DNA from: Chloracidobacterium sp.
GTDB taxonomy: Bacteria; Acidobacteriota; Blastocatellia; Pyrinomonadales; Pyrinomonadaceae
Reading direction: 5' to 3'
DNA: 64,000 nucleotides
NCBI GenBank assembly: GCA_016711345.1
Contig: JADJTD010000001.1
Location: 1,364,001-1,428,000 of the forward strand
Program-made: the position numbers and the translations under genes
The notes under the pieces: generated by a model
What the model was told of the DNA's origin: nothing
Databases searched by the model: none
What the model saw: only the letters and a program-made list of their open reading frames with translations
Part shown: in pieces, positions 34,986 through 43,994 of the stretch
Layout of the letters: each line of letters opens with the position of its first letter
Numbering within the stretch: the stretch's first letter is position 1

Positions 34986-36200
34986 TTAGGTTCGCGGCCT
35001 TTCACCGACAGGACGGCCTTGTGCATACGGACTTCCGTTCGCCGTCGGCGGACGTTTCAGCGGACGCTGTTGACCCGCGCCATATGCGTCATTAAGCCCA
35101 GAACCACGTTCGATCAATTCCTTAAGTTCGTCAGCATTCGACGACCGCTGCATTGCAACTTCCAACGAAATCTGACGTTTGTGGTGGAGCGTTGCAAGCG
35201 ACTGATTGAATGTTTGCATTCCAAATTTATCTTGCCCTGTCTGCATCATTGAATAAATCTGGTGAATTTTGTCTTCACGGATCAGGTTACGGATAGCGGC
35301 ATTTGGCACCAGCACTTCGAGTGCCATTACGCGGCCGTCACCCGATGCTTTCGGCAGCAGAGCCTGACAAAGAATCCCTTCGAGAACAAGTGAAAGCTGG
35401 GTTCTGATCTGAGCCTGCTGACCGGCGGGAAACACATCGATGATACGATTGATGGTCGAATAGGCCGAGTTCGTGTGCAGTGTTGCAAAGGTCAAGTGAC
35501 CCGTTTCTGCAATTCTGAGCGCCATCTCGATCGTTTCGAGATCTCGCATTTCGCCGACCAAAACCACATCAGGATCCTGACGAAGAGCGGTCCTGAGAGC
35601 AGCTCCAAATGAGTGTGTATCGGCGGCAACCTCACGTTGATTGACGACACAGCTCTTATGGTTGTGTAGAAATTCGATAGGGTCTTCAATTGTCAGAATA
35701 TGTTCATGGCGCTCAACGTTGATCTTGTCCACCATCGCCGCAAGGGTCGTAGATTTACCTGAACCGGTGGGTCCGGTTACGAGGATTAGCCCACGCGGTT
35801 TTTTGCACATGTCCGCAATGATCGGCGGCAGGCCAAGTGCGTCGAACGATTTGATCTCATAAGGTATCGAACGGAAAACTGCTCCGACTGCACCTTTCTG
35901 GTTAAAGAGATTGGCACGAAATCGCGACATTCCTTTTAAGCCGAACGAAAAGTCGAGTTCGAGATTTTCTTCGAAGCGATGCTTTTGCGCGTCCGTAAGA
36001 ACCGAATAAGCGAGCCGTTTAGTATCTGAAGGTGACAGCGGGCCAAAACCCGGCAGCGGAGCAAGATGTCCGTGGACACGCACTTGAGGTGCCGAATGAG
36101 TGGAAAGGTGGAGGTCCGATCCGCCCAGGTCGGTCATCTTTCTAAGAAGATCGGGCAGCGTGATAGCCGATTCTACGGTTGTTGGTTGTTCGTAGCTCAT
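34986..36200 (-). CDS. pilT: Type IV pilus retraction ATPase PilT
   Basis: A 404-residue hexameric secretion ATPase for pilus retraction and twitching. It has Walker A GPTGSGKSTTLAAMV at about 142, the Asp box/ELDFSFG region upstream, Walker B VVLVGEMRDLETI, and the His box LTFATLHTNSA. The characteristic AIRNLIREDKIHQIYSMMQTG motif near the C-terminus distinguishes PilT from PilB. The C-terminal tail of about 40 residues (GAGQQRPLKRPPTANG) is low-complexity. It sits between an exported basic protein and pilC. Confidence 0.96.
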   Translation of the reverse strand: MSYEQPTTVESAITLPDLLRKMTDLGGSDLHLSTHSAPQVRVHGHLAPLPGFGPLSPSDTKRLAYSVLTDAQKHRFEENLELDFSFGLKGMSRFRANLFNQKGAVGAVFRSIPYEIKSFDALGLPPIIADMCKKPRGLILVTGPTGSGKSTTLAAMVDKINVERHEHILTIEDPIEFLHNHKSCVVNQREVAADTHSFGAALRTALRQDPDVVLVGEMRDLETIEMALRIAETGHLTFATLHTNSAYSTINRIIDVFPAGQQAQIRTQLSLVLEGILCQALLPKASGDGRVMALEVLVPNAAIRNLIREDKIHQIYSMMQTGQDKFGMQTFNQSLATLHHKRQISLEVAMQRSSNADELKELIERGSGLNDAYGAGQQRPLKRPPTANGSPYAQGRPVGERPRT

Positions 36201-36235
36201 AATTTATTGGTGGGAGATATTTAACGTTAAAGTTA

Positions 36236-37072
36236 CTAAGGTTGGACTGCGGCCCGCTGTGTCGGACGCACGCGATTTTTCAGCGAATTAATGACCTTTT
36301 CTGATTCCTCGGCTAGCCGTTCGGATTCCTGAACCGGCGAGTTGGTCATTACGCTGTAAACCAATCCGTCGACTTCTGTGAAATAGAACATGCGTGACTG
36401 AACGCCGCCATTCTTCGACTGTGATTGAGCGGCAACTACATAGACTTTTTGGCCTGCGATCTCTTTCTGATAGTCATTAACGACCCAGCCGTTCTCTTTG
36501 ACCATACGATCGATCACATCGCGGCGAAGCTGTGTAGTTGGCACACCGCCAACACTCTTAGCGTGGCCGCTTTCTACACGCATCGACGAGGGGCCAACGA
36601 CTGAGATCGATGCTGACCCAATCTGATCGCCGGATGAATTATCTACACGAAATTGAAGTTCGCTTGCCGTCGATTGGGCCGGTTTCCATCCTACCGGGGC
36701 TGGATCGCCTGAGGGCAGCACTGCCGGTTTAGAAGTATCCGTCTTTTTCGTGGTCTTCGTGGTCTTAGATATCCGCACTCCTGGTGTTGGAACGGGTTTA
36801 TCTGGTGTTACCACATTATTTTCGTTGTTGCGCTCTTGGGCAAGACGCATTTGACGAAGGCGTAGTGCTCGTTTCGCTGCCTGCATTGATTTTTTGCGCT
36901 TCATGCGGGCACGATATTGGCGCCACCACTTTTTAGAATACTTCTTATACTTTTTGGCGTATCGTCTATGCTTCGGAGCCGACTCAGCCTGAACCTGTTG
37001 TGTGGCAAGCGGGATGATAGTTCCGATCCCGATCAACACTGCCAAAAATAATGCAATTGCCCTAACAAACAT
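36236..37072 (-). CDS. Exported basic protein inside the pil operon, unknown
   Basis: A 278-residue protein with a signal peptide (IALFLAVLIGIGTIIPLATQQVQAES). Residues 33-75 are extremely basic (HRRYAKKYKKYSKKWWRQYRARMKRKKSM), followed by a Pro/Thr/Lys-rich linker with KTTKTTKKTD and a C-terminal folded domain (about 140-265, including ELQFRVDNSSGDQIGSASISVVG and GQKVYVVAAQSQSKNGGVQSRMFYF). I do not recognise the domain. Its position between pilB and pilT, with 11- and 35-base gaps, argues for a role in the pilus system, perhaps in the periplasm or at the peptidoglycan. Confidence 0.75.
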   Translation of the reverse strand: MFVRAIALFLAVLIGIGTIIPLATQQVQAESAPKHRRYAKKYKKYSKKWWRQYRARMKRKKSMQAAKRALRLRQMRLAQERNNENNVVTPDKPVPTPGVRISKTTKTTKKTDTSKPAVLPSGDPAPVGWKPAQSTASELQFRVDNSSGDQIGSASISVVGPSSMRVESGHAKSVGGVPTTQLRRDVIDRMVKENGWVVNDYQKEIAGQKVYVVAAQSQSKNGGVQSRMFYFTEVDGLVYSVMTNSPVQESERLAEESEKVINSLKNRVRPTQRAAVQP

Positions 37073-37083
37073 ATTCCCTCCAA

Positions 37084-38937
37084 TTAAATTACCGTTTCCT
37101 TAACAACTTCCTCGATGGTAGTGATGCCCTCGCGTATCTTATAGAGGCCTGATTCACGAAGAGTGATCATTCCCAAGTCGATAGCTTTTTTCCTTAGCTC
37201 CATCGCACTCGCTCCGATGATGATAAGTTCGCGGAGTTCATCCGTTACTTCCATCACCTCGTACAATCCAACACGGCCCTTATAACCGGTGTTATTGCAT
37301 GTTGCACATCCCTTACCCTTATAAACTTTAAGAGTCGCGGCTTCTTCCTTTGAAAAACCGACCTCGACCAAACCCTCTGGCGGCAAATGCACCTCTTCCT
37401 TGCAGTTGACGCAAACTCGACGAATAAGTCTTTGCGCCTGAATAATGTTGACGCTCGTTGCGACGAGGAAAGGCTCGATACCCATGTTGACAAGTCGCGA
37501 GATCGTCGATGGCGCGTCGTTGGTGTGCAGTGTCGAAAGCACAAGGTGACCTGTCAACGCAGCCTTGATGGCGATCTCAGCCGTTTCGAAGTCACGAATT
37601 TCACCCACGAGAACGATGTTCGGGTCCTGACGCAGGAATGAACGAAGTGCAGCAGCGAAGTTCAAGCCGATCTGTTCCTTCATCTGCACCTGATTGATGC
37701 CCTGTAGATTGAACTCGACCGGATCTTCGGCGGTCATGATGTTCGTCTCTGATGTGTTCAGAGCCTGAAGGGCAGAATATAGCGTGTTCGTTTTTCCGGA
37801 ACCGGTTGGGCCGGTCACGAGCACCATGCCGTAAGGATTTGCGATCGCGCGCTTAAATTTGTCGAGGCTCTCCTGCTCAAAGCCGAGCTTTGTCATGTCG
37901 AGCATCAACTTGTCTTTATCAAGCAGACGAAGCACGACCTTCTCACCAAACAAAGTCGGCAGGGTCGAGACGCGAAAATCGAGCTCTCGTGAACGGTTAT
38001 CGATCTTGACCTTGATCTTGATGCGGCCATCCTGAGGCAGGCGTTTCTCGGAAATGTCGAGTTTCGCCATGATCTTGAGACGCGATATGAGCGGGTCACG
38101 GATCTTCATCGGCGGATGCATCACATCATAGAGAACACCATCAATACGAAAACGGATACGGAAATCTCTTTCATAAGGCTCAACGTGAATATCCGAGGCA
38201 CCGCGACGAAGTGAATCGACCATCAGCACATTTACAAGACGGACGACCGGAGCATCTTCGCTCGCACGGGCTAGCGCTGCAAGATCGATCTCGTCGTTGT
38301 CTTCAACGACCTCAAACTCTTCGCCTTCATGGCTGCCGAATTCAAACCGATCGAGCGAAACATCCAGATCAGAATCATTAAGACGCTCGCCTACTGCGGC
38401 GAAACCATTTGAGCTTTTCTTACCTCTGCCATTGTTGCCGTTCTTGCCGTTACTCGCTGAGATCTTGTCTGCCTCAACCGCAAAGGCTGCATCGAATATG
38501 TCGATCTCGCTTGATCCGCTGTAATATTTTGCGATCGCCAGTTGGATCGATGTTTCTGATGCGATCACCGGTTCGACGTTAAGCCCGGTCATGAACTTAA
38601 TGTCGTCCATTGCAAAGACGTTTGTCGGATCGGCCATTGCCATGGTCAGCGTAGCTCCGACCTTAGATATCGGCAGGACCACATATTTGAGGGCAACGTC
38701 TTCTGATATAAGTTTGATCACGTCCTTTTCGATCTGAAAAAGATCGAGGTTAATCGACGGCACGCCGTATTGTCGGGACAGAACAGCCGTAACCACGTCA
38801 TCAGAAACGTGACCGAGCTTAACGAGATTGGATCCCAATCGCCCGCCGTTTGCGCGCTGATATTCCAGAGTCTCACGCAGCTGCTGCGAAGTGATCAAGT
38901 TTTCGCGGACAAGAATTTCCCCAAGTTTTGCTGACAT
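37084..38937 (-). CDS. pilB: Type IV pilus assembly ATPase PilB
   Basis: A 617-residue GspE/PilB extension ATPase. The N-terminal T2SSE domain (MSAKLGEILVRENLITSQQL ... GRLGSNLVKLGHVSDDVV) is followed by the RecA-like core with Walker A GPTGSGKTNTLYSALQ (about 373), Walker B IVLVGEIRDFETAEIA and the His box LVLSTLHTNDAPST. The tetracysteine zinc motif CVNC ... CATCNNTGYKGR (about 506-545) is typical of PilB. An Asp/Glu/Asn-rich low-complexity loop (about 160-215) is inserted between the N- and core domains. It is the first gene of the operon. Confidence 0.96.
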   Translation of the reverse strand: MSAKLGEILVRENLITSQQLRETLEYQRANGGRLGSNLVKLGHVSDDVVTAVLSRQYGVPSINLDLFQIEKDVIKLISEDVALKYVVLPISKVGATLTMAMADPTNVFAMDDIKFMTGLNVEPVIASETSIQLAIAKYYSGSSEIDIFDAAFAVEADKISASNGKNGNNGRGKKSSNGFAAVGERLNDSDLDVSLDRFEFGSHEGEEFEVVEDNDEIDLAALARASEDAPVVRLVNVLMVDSLRRGASDIHVEPYERDFRIRFRIDGVLYDVMHPPMKIRDPLISRLKIMAKLDISEKRLPQDGRIKIKVKIDNRSRELDFRVSTLPTLFGEKVVLRLLDKDKLMLDMTKLGFEQESLDKFKRAIANPYGMVLVTGPTGSGKTNTLYSALQALNTSETNIMTAEDPVEFNLQGINQVQMKEQIGLNFAAALRSFLRQDPNIVLVGEIRDFETAEIAIKAALTGHLVLSTLHTNDAPSTISRLVNMGIEPFLVATSVNIIQAQRLIRRVCVNCKEEVHLPPEGLVEVGFSKEEAATLKVYKGKGCATCNNTGYKGRVGLYEVMEVTDELRELIIIGASAMELRKKAIDLGMITLRESGLYKIREGITTIEEVVKETVI

Positions 38938-39144
38938 TTGGTGTGGTGTGTTCCTTAACTAAAAGCTTCGGCCTTCAGGAACGAAGTTTTGAATGTTTTT
39001 AGCAGGTCAATATGACTGAGAGGTAATTTGATAACGATGATTAACATCGTTGACACTTAATAATACATTGTTAAACTTCTAAGTGTCAACAATTCTTTTG
39101 GGAGATTAACAAATCGGTCAGAATGACCAAAAAGGCAGGAAAGC

Positions 39145-39171
39145 GGGCGGCACTTTTAACATGTGCCGCCC
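39145..39171 (-). terminator. Likely terminator of the dockerin-cohesin metalloprotease gene
   Basis: A perfect nine-base-pair stem GGGCGGCAC/GTGCCGCCC lies 22 bases beyond the stop at 39193. The T-run after it on the minus strand is interrupted (CTTTCCTGCCTTTTTT), so efficiency is uncertain. Confidence 0.6.
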
Positions 39172-39192
39172 TTATCAAAAGTAAACACTTCT

Positions 39193-42100
39193 CTAATCCA
39201 ATATGGCTGAAAAAATATCGATCCGCCCGTCGACCGCGGTCGCTTGGGGCGCACCATCATTGAATATTATTCGTTCCCACTTCAATGACGAAACCGATCC
39301 GGATGTGCCGACGGCCTCAAAGCGGAGATTCAGCAGCAAGCCGTTGCTGTCGATCGGCATCGGCCCATAGACCACTACCCTCAGAAGTCCCGGCTCTGAA
39401 ATATTGGTAACAGCAGTAAGCCCGCGGCTGACAGTTCCTGTAAGTTCTACCGGATTCGTAAGCGGCGTGATCACTAAGGGATCGTATCTGAGATCGAACT
39501 CGTAGGAAATTATGTTTTTGCCTGCGGCACCGTCAATGCTGACGGGTATTAGGATCTCTTTGCCCGCTTGTGCTGCCTGATGCGAAACACTTACGGCAAC
39601 CGCCGTTTCCGGCCCATTACCGTTTGCAATTCGTCCGCCTGAATTTAGCCAGTTGCCAGTAACCTCGCCCATTAACAGAGCTGAATAGTCTTCACCGCTA
39701 ATGTCGCTAATGACTGATGCATAAGTTCTATTTATCGGAACAAATCTCCAGTTGCCTGATGAACCGCCCGGATTTCCGACCGAAAACGCAGCGACCAACG
39801 CGGCGTCGAATGATGAGATGCTGCCATTGCCGCTGACATCTGCGACTATTTGTTGTGTTGGATTCAGAGTGAACGAACCAGTCACGAACTGCGAGACCCT
39901 GGCAGCGTCGAACGAACTGATCGCACTATTAACTCCCCCAGATTTCGAAGGTGTTACCGTGTAAGAACCTAGGCCAAACCCTGTCAGCGAATACGTGCCG
40001 AGACTGTCTGTCAAAGCAGAAACCGGTGGAGATCCAGCACCATTCACCGCAACGTTAGAAACAAACCGAGTCGCCGGCGCTCCTATCGGATTGCCGTAAG
40101 TTATCGTTCCAGATATCACCGGCGGCGTGGTAGGCGTTGGCGTGTTGGTTGGAGTATCAGTTGCGGTGTTGGTTGGCGTACTGGTTGCCGTTTCGGTTGC
40201 CGTCGGAGTAAATGTTTCCGTTGCGGTCGCAGTCGGCGTAAACGTGTTCGTTGCGGTTGGTGTTGGAGTAAATGTCTCTGTCGCGGTTGCCGTTGGCGTT
40301 GGCGTAAACGTATTCGTCGCCGTTGGTGTCGGCGTGAACGTATTTGTCGCTGTCGGAGTCGAAGTAAACGTATTTGTTGCCGTAGCAGTCGGCGTGAATG
40401 TACTCGTCGCTGTTGCAGTCGGTGTGAATGTATTCGTCGCTGTTGGTGTCGGAGTAAATGTGTTCGTCGCGGTTGCCGTTGGTGTAAATGTCGGCGTAAA
40501 TGTTGGGGTTGGTGTGAATGTCGCCGTACGGGTCGGTGTAAATGTAGCCGTTGACGTTGCAGTCGCGGTATTGGTGGGTGTCGGAGTAAACGTATTCGTC
40601 GCTGTAGGCGTCGCGGTCGTTGAGATCGTAAAGTTAGCCGTTGACGCTCCCAGAGGTGCTACAAAGTTATGTTCCCGCACTCGAATTCGAGCCGTTCCCG
40701 TCGGCGAATTTGGAATCGTCCACGACCTCGATCCCGTGTTGGCGACATTCGATGCAATGGTTGTCGGATATGTCGTGCCTCCGTTGGTCGAGAGTTCGAT
40801 GGTCACGTTCCGGTTAAAACCACCATTGTTTGTCCATGTTATATTTACATTAGACCCGACGATAACAGTGTTTCCGCTGGGAGCAACATTGGTGATGGTG
40901 TCGGGCGTCAAGTCGCTGGTCGTATCTCTATACCAACCTATATCGCGCATTTGCTGACGCGTGAGATCAAGGTCGAGAGGGATACCAAAAACGCCAAACG
41001 TAACAGCAGGTTCCATAAGAATATTCGGCGCAACCGCAGAATCAAAGTGCGATACTGACGAACCGGACTGAAACGGATTTGGCGCGAATAATTGGACATT
41101 GCCGTTAGTCGCGTCACGTCCGGCAGTTAAAAAGCTAGACGCAACTCGCACATTAGCGCCATCCCACAACAGATCTCCGGCATTCAGAGCCGATGTGGCG
41201 CGCTGTGCCTGAGTCATCTCATGCCAATGCAAGTTAACATCCCTGTCGAACGCAAAACGATCATAGACGGACGGGAAACCGCTGTTAAAGGCTCCTGTTG
41301 ATCCGTTAGTGAACGTCTGAAATCCCAAGCCGTGTCCCATCTCGTGGAGCAGGACCACGAGGAGATTGATCATGTTGTTAGGAGCCGTGTCAGTAAATCC
41401 GTAATAAAATCTCGTACCAGCACCTAAACATCCGGTATCAACGCTTGAATTGAACGTAGCATTGATCTCAGCAGAACCACCATTTTGATCGACACCGTTT
41501 ATCTTGTTTGCAAGAGCTCCTGAATACCATGTGCCGGCAAAGGGAACATTCGGAAAATCGCGGTTGATAAAACTTGCACCCGCCGATCCCAAAACACCGC
41601 CTGAAGACGAGCAAGGTGTCAAGGGATTGAACTGTGCATTAATACTGATCGTAACACTGCTATCCAGATTTGCTTCCCAGATATCAGCCGCAAAATTAAA
41701 CAGATTGACCCTCTGTGCGCCCAACGTCGCTCCGTTATTTCCGCCTTCCGCGGCCTTTGCAGTAGCGTCGTTAAAACCCTCTCCGGCTCCGTCGCCATTT
41801 GCGATTGATATGGTTGAAGCGTCAGGCCGGCTTCCCTGGCCGCGTTTTACTGCTTTGTCGATCAAGTCTGCGTAAAACTGGTATTCTTCTGGCGACATCT
41901 GATGCCTTGCTGCACGTTCAGAAAGGTCATCGTTCTCACGAAGTGTCTGCGGAGGATGAAGGTACTGGCCGGTTTCGAGATCTCTGCCAAAAAAATTGTT
42001 TGCTTCTGCAAGACTGGTCACACACCTCACGGCAATGCCGCCATTCGCGTCAAACATCGCAAGCGGAACAGCCTGAAACCTATCTTTCAGATCCAACATC

Positions 42101-42366
42101 ACGCTGCCATCAGAACGAATTTCTTCGACCAAACCCTCGGACGACTGGTTGGTGAGTCTGCGAATTGTCTCAGCCATCAGGCGATCTTGCTCGTTCTGTG
42201 ACTGCGGATCTTGCTGCCTATTCTGAGCTTTTGAAGGCTGCAGAAAAACGATGCCGGCAATAAAAAGAAAAATACTTGTCGAAACAAGTAAGATCGGGCG
42301 ATTAATTACTGCCGCGATACCAATGATATTAAATAAGCGTTTGAGACGGATATTGATATTTTTCAT
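39193..42366 (-). CDS. Secreted metalloprotease-like protein with Thr/Pro linker and dockerin-cohesin tail
   Basis: A 1057-residue exported protein with an N-terminal signal/anchor segment (PILLVSTSIFLFIAGIVF). The domain at about 215-480 contains HEMGHGLGFQTF (about 342), a zinc-protease helix in which the expected third His is Gln. A beta domain (about 495-580) follows. Then a long Thr/Pro linker (about 585-745) with a 10-residue period such as NTFTPTPTAT. The C-terminal cassette matches two other proteins here: regulatory-like domain, degenerate plus intact dockerin-like repeats (DVSGNGSISSFDAALVAAF), GEDYSALLMGEVTGNW, and a cohesin-like domain (SYEFDLRYDPLVITP). Catalytic competence is uncertain because of the altered ligand. 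Confidence 0.8.
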   Translation of the reverse strand: MKNINIRLKRLFNIIGIAAVINRPILLVSTSIFLFIAGIVFLQPSKAQNRQQDPQSQNEQDRLMAETIRRLTNQSSEGLVEEIRSDGSVMLDLKDRFQAVPLAMFDANGGIAVRCVTSLAEANNFFGRDLETGQYLHPPQTLRENDDLSERAARHQMSPEEYQFYADLIDKAVKRGQGSRPDASTISIANGDGAGEGFNDATAKAAEGGNNGATLGAQRVNLFNFAADIWEANLDSSVTISINAQFNPLTPCSSSGGVLGSAGASFINRDFPNVPFAGTWYSGALANKINGVDQNGGSAEINATFNSSVDTGCLGAGTRFYYGFTDTAPNNMINLLVVLLHEMGHGLGFQTFTNGSTGAFNSGFPSVYDRFAFDRDVNLHWHEMTQAQRATSALNAGDLLWDGANVRVASSFLTAGRDATNGNVQLFAPNPFQSGSSVSHFDSAVAPNILMEPAVTFGVFGIPLDLDLTRQQMRDIGWYRDTTSDLTPDTITNVAPSGNTVIVGSNVNITWTNNGGFNRNVTIELSTNGGTTYPTTIASNVANTGSRSWTIPNSPTGTARIRVREHNFVAPLGASTANFTISTTATPTATNTFTPTPTNTATATSTATFTPTRTATFTPTPTFTPTFTPTATATNTFTPTPTATNTFTPTATATSTFTPTATATNTFTSTPTATNTFTPTPTATNTFTPTPTATATETFTPTPTATNTFTPTATATETFTPTATETATSTPTNTATDTPTNTPTPTTPPVISGTITYGNPIGAPATRFVSNVAVNGAGSPPVSALTDSLGTYSLTGFGLGSYTVTPSKSGGVNSAISSFDAARVSQFVTGSFTLNPTQQIVADVSGNGSISSFDAALVAAFSVGNPGGSSGNWRFVPINRTYASVISDISGEDYSALLMGEVTGNWLNSGGRIANGNGPETAVAVSVSHQAAQAGKEILIPVSIDGAAGKNIISYEFDLRYDPLVITPLTNPVELTGTVSRGLTAVTNISEPGLLRVVVYGPMPIDSNGLLLNLRFEAVGTSGSVSSLKWERIIFNDGAPQATAVDGRIDIFSAILD
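40118..40620 (-). repeat. 30-bp-period Thr/Pro linker array
   Basis: This part of the gene encodes about nine tandem copies of a ten-residue unit of the type NTFTPTPTAT, with N/S/E at position 1. The DNA repeats with a 30-base period and variable third-codon positions. It is a minisatellite inside a coding sequence and a likely hotspot of length variation that keeps frame. Confidence 0.8.
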
Positions 42367-42546
42367 GCAGATTGTTTTGGTGAAACGTTAGATACAATAG
42401 ACGCTAGCCACAGAATTCTTAGGCAGCAAGGCTTGAAATAGAAGAAGATTGGCTGAGAAAAAACCAATACTAAAACTATATACCTGAATAGGTATCCTCT
42501 ACAAGAAAAATATTCTACAACACCATAACGTGCCAATCTGAAAATT

Positions 42547-43485
42547 CTATTCAGGCGACGCCATGTCTTTTTTGAGTTGGATTATGAATGATCGGACAGC
42601 GGTTGATTCTGTAGCATCAGGAAAGATTCGCAAGAACTCCTCGTAGAGAGCAATTGCTTCTGCATATCTTTTTTGCCGTTCGTAGATCAGCCCGAGCAGT
42701 TGGTAAATAACCATCGCGTCGGGAGCTCCTGAGAGTTGTTTCAATGCGGCCTTGAGATTTTTGGCGGCTTCGGTGTGGTTGGTGTTTTCGTCTTCAAAAT
42801 CACCAGCGCCGCCTGCGGTCTCCGCCTTTTCCTTATACAGTAAACCCAAGCCCGCATAAGCCTCAGGCTGAAATCCTTTGCCTTCACTGATCGCGCGTTT
42901 GAAAGCCGCGATCGCCTTATCTTCTTCGCCGCTTTCCTTTTGAATACGGCCCTCGACCGCCGAAGCCTCAGCGTAAGCGGTTCGCAGTTTGCGAGCAGAA
43001 TTGATGGCTTTCGCTGCTCCTTCGGTATCGCCCGAATCGAGAAGCACTCGCGCCAGGCCAAGATATGCTTCAGGGTAGTTTGGTCGTGCTTTGATAGCCT
43101 TTCGATAAGCGGCGGCAGATTTTTCGCGATCAACCGAGGTTAGGCGTTCGGCCTCTTGAAATGAGAGTTCGGCCTCGTCCGTGGTCTTTACTAAAACGAT
43201 CTTGACCTCGCCTTTTTGAGCTGCCGTCAAAGACTGCGACTTTTCTTTGAAGCCGTCGGCACGGACGCGGATCGAGTGTATTCCTGCCGGAACCGTTGTG
43301 ATCGAAAGCCGTCCGTCCTTACCGGTTTTTCCGAAGCGCACTCCGTCAAGCCACACAACAGCACTAGGCTCGCTAACTACTGTTATCGAACGGAAAACTG
43401 ATCTAGTCTGACAAAAAATAAGTTGAGGGAGAAAAATCAAAACTATTGCCGAAAGAGTCAGTATTTTGTACTTTTGCAAAGTCAT
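42547..43485 (-). CDS. Exported PEGA and TPR domain protein
   Basis: A protein of 312 residues if it starts at MTLQKYKILTLSAIVL; a TTG start 51 bases upstream is possible but would precede the signal peptide with an unusual extension. A signal sequence (IVLIFLPQLIFCQ) is followed by a PEGA domain (about 30-98; ITVVSEPSAVVWLDGVRFGKTG ... VPAGIHSIRVRADGF). Several tetratricopeptide repeats follow, from about 115 to 300 (RPNYPEAYLGLARVLLDSGD, QPEAYAGLGLLYKEKAETAGG, YQLLGLIYERQKRYAEAIALYEEF). It is probably an adaptor on the periplasmic or outer side of the cell envelope. Confidence 0.8.
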   Translation of the reverse strand: MTLQKYKILTLSAIVLIFLPQLIFCQTRSVFRSITVVSEPSAVVWLDGVRFGKTGKDGRLSITTVPAGIHSIRVRADGFKEKSQSLTAAQKGEVKIVLVKTTDEAELSFQEAERLTSVDREKSAAAYRKAIKARPNYPEAYLGLARVLLDSGDTEGAAKAINSARKLRTAYAEASAVEGRIQKESGEEDKAIAAFKRAISEGKGFQPEAYAGLGLLYKEKAETAGGAGDFEDENTNHTEAAKNLKAALKQLSGAPDAMVIYQLLGLIYERQKRYAEAIALYEEFLRIFPDATESTAVRSFIIQLKKDMASPE

Positions 43486-43579
43486 TTTATTAGTTCTAAG
43501 ATTTGACGAACATAAGGTGTAATTCGTTGTGTCCAATAGTCAGCCTATACGCGAAAAAACGTCTCGAACATTTCGCGAT

Positions 43580-43702
43580 CTATTCGTCAGGAACGCCGTC
43601 GTTATCGCGGTCCTTGTCAAAAAATAAGTTGGCGAACGGCGGTGTGATAACTACAGTCGCAATCGCAATGAAGAATGAGCCGCGAAAACTGCCGGCCGAT
43701 CA
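43580..43702 (-). pseudogene. Possible remnant of a small membrane protein with a DxDxDG tail
   Basis: On the minus strand an open stretch encodes SAGSFRGSFFIAIATVVITP, then PFANLFFDKDRDNDGVPDE, then a stop. The ending resembles thrombospondin-3/EF-hand-like calcium loops. There is no in-frame ATG, GTG or TTG start. The open stretch is preceded by TTG-AAG-TGA, so a single TGG-to-TGA change would explain a broken start region. This is weak evidence; it could be chance. Confidence 0.3.
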
Positions 43703-43778
43703 CTTCAACAGAATCGTGATTTTTCCTATTTTATCAGCGAATAATGCATCTGCGAGAACCCTAGAAGTCGATTACACC

Positions 43779-43806
43779 TTGATTTTTCTGTCCCCGTGCC
43801 TATAAT
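43779..43806 (+). promoter_or_regulatory. Promoter of the tRNA-Met gene
   Basis: TTGATT (43779-43784) and TATAAT (43801-43806) are 16 bases apart. The tRNA begins 11 bases after the -10 box, as expected for a tRNA promoter. Confidence 0.75.
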
Positions 43807-43817
43807 CAATTATTCGT

Positions 43818-43894
43818 GGCTGGGTAGCTCAGCTGGTTAGAGCGCGGGATTCATAACCCCGAGGTCGAGTGTTCAAGTCCCTCTCCAGCCACCA
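43818..43894 (+). tRNA. tRNA-Met (anticodon CAT)
   Basis: A 77-base tRNA with encoded CCA. The acceptor stem pairs GGCTGGG with TCCAGCC, with normal D and T arms (GTTCAAGTC) and a CAT anticodon at 43852-43854. The first base pair is G-C, unlike initiator tRNA, so this is an elongator methionine tRNA, or an isoleucine tRNA if the C is modified by TilS; Met is favoured. The integrase gene that follows points to the 3' end of this tRNA as the attachment site of the integrated element. Confidence 0.95.
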
Positions 43895-43927
43895 TCATTA
43901 ACCTATTATATTTCAGTATTTAGGTAC

Positions 43928-43957
43928 AAAAAAAGGCGGATTAAATGTCCGCCTTTT
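43928..43957. terminator. Hairpin terminator between tRNA-Met and the integrase
   Basis: A stem of about ten base pairs (AAAAGGCGGA with TCCGCCTTTT) and a seven-base loop, with T-runs in both directions, lies 33 bases after the tRNA and 38 bases before the integrase stop. It can serve both convergent transcripts. Confidence 0.85.
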
Positions 43958-43994
43958 TCTACGCTGTGTGCCAATAGTGTGCCAAACCTAAAAC

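Noticed and set aside
43818..43894. Initiator (fMet) tRNA
   Set aside because: The first acceptor pair is G-C and not the mismatch expected of bacterial initiators, so elongator Met (or Ile-CAT) is preferred.
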